Assembly (NCBI GenBank): GCA_018224485.1
Contig: JAGTVE010000250.1
Coordinates: forward strand, 1-12,907
DNA from: Thioalkalivibrio sp.
GTDB lineage: Bacteria; Pseudomonadota; Gammaproteobacteria; Ectothiorhodospirales; Ectothiorhodospiraceae
Reading direction: 5' to 3'
Length of the DNA stretch: 12,907 nt
Position numbers and translations under genes: made by a program. Under the pieces are notes generated by a model. The model made no database searches. It had not been told where the DNA came from and worked only from the letters and a program-made list of their open reading frames with translations. Below are positions 12,619-12,907 of the stretch, in pieces. Numbering within the stretch: the first letter of the stretch is position 1; each line of letters starts with the position of its first letter.

Positions 12619-12785
12619 AACGCGACTTTCACGCTAGCCACATCGACATCATACAGGGTGCCAAGGAGCCACGTCCCCCGTCACGCGTCAGCAACACCCG
12701 ATCTTGGGCCCAACTGTCGCGGTAGGCCGCTCTCCCGAGTGCCGCAACCGACAAATGTCCGGAAATCAGCTGGTTGAAGTCTCTA

Positions 12786-12813
12786 TTGACGGACCCCGCG
12801 GAGTCTGTACAAT
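12786..12813 (+). promoter_or_regulatory. Promoter of the tRNA-Gly gene
   Basis: TTGACG (12786-12791) and TACAAT (12808-12813) are 16 bases apart, each 5 of 6 to consensus. The start would be near 12820, about 12 bases before the tRNA. The GC-rich stretch right after the -10 (ACGCGCAC) is a discriminator of the kind seen at stringently controlled stable-RNA promoters. Confidence 0.75.
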
Positions 12814-12831
12814 ACGCGCACTGTAACCGAT

Positions 12832-12907
<76 letters not shown>

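Overview
The window reads as a chromosomal segment of a high-GC gammaproteobacterium, probably a sulfur oxidiser of the Chromatiales/Ectothiorhodospiraceae type. Two things suggest this. Most genes are close matches to gammaproteobacterial housekeeping genes in familiar orders (yceD-rpmF-plsX-fabH and uvrC-pgsA-tRNA-Gly). At the left edge is a secreted Gly/Tyr-rich protein that looks like a sulfur-globule envelope protein. The species assignment is inference.

Layout. 1-350 (minus): the start of the sulfur-globule-like gene, preceded by a 386-bp regulatory region with a sigma70-like promoter, leader hairpins and a 14-bp perfect palindrome. 737-4603 (minus): a tight three-gene operon encoding a biotin carboxylase (pycA), a carboxyltransferase/biotin carrier (pycB, oadA-like) and a YceF-type Maf nucleotide pyrophosphatase. 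A 121-bp divergent promoter region separates it from 4725-7737 (plus): yceD, rpmF (L32), plsX and fabH, the ribosome/fatty-acid/phospholipid start cluster. This second operon has an almost leaderless first gene. 7749-7879: a cluster of REP-type palindromes at the place where fabD normally follows fabH. 7949-11429 (plus): a CYTH triphosphatase, a family-5 uracil-DNA glycosylase, uvrC and pgsA, all overlapping or nearly abutting. 11442-12380 (minus): an exported patatin-like phospholipase, convergent with pgsA. 12452-12618: a composite GC-rich interspersed repeat. 12832-12907: tRNA-Gly(GCC) with its own promoter and an encoded CCA end.

How the genes work together. pycA/pycB should form a two-subunit pyruvate carboxylase supplying oxaloacetate. 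plsX and fabH start phospholipid and fatty acid synthesis, and pgsA makes the phosphatidylglycerol phosphate precursor. maf (and possibly CYTH) clean up unwanted phosphate compounds. udgB and uvrC feed base- and nucleotide-excision repair. I found no CRISPR array, phage, transposase, toxin-antitoxin or defence genes. The window is mostly core genome. Its less ordinary parts are the two repeat regions, the sulfur-globule promoter region, the odd rpmF-plsX gap and an AT-rich codon patch inside uvrC.
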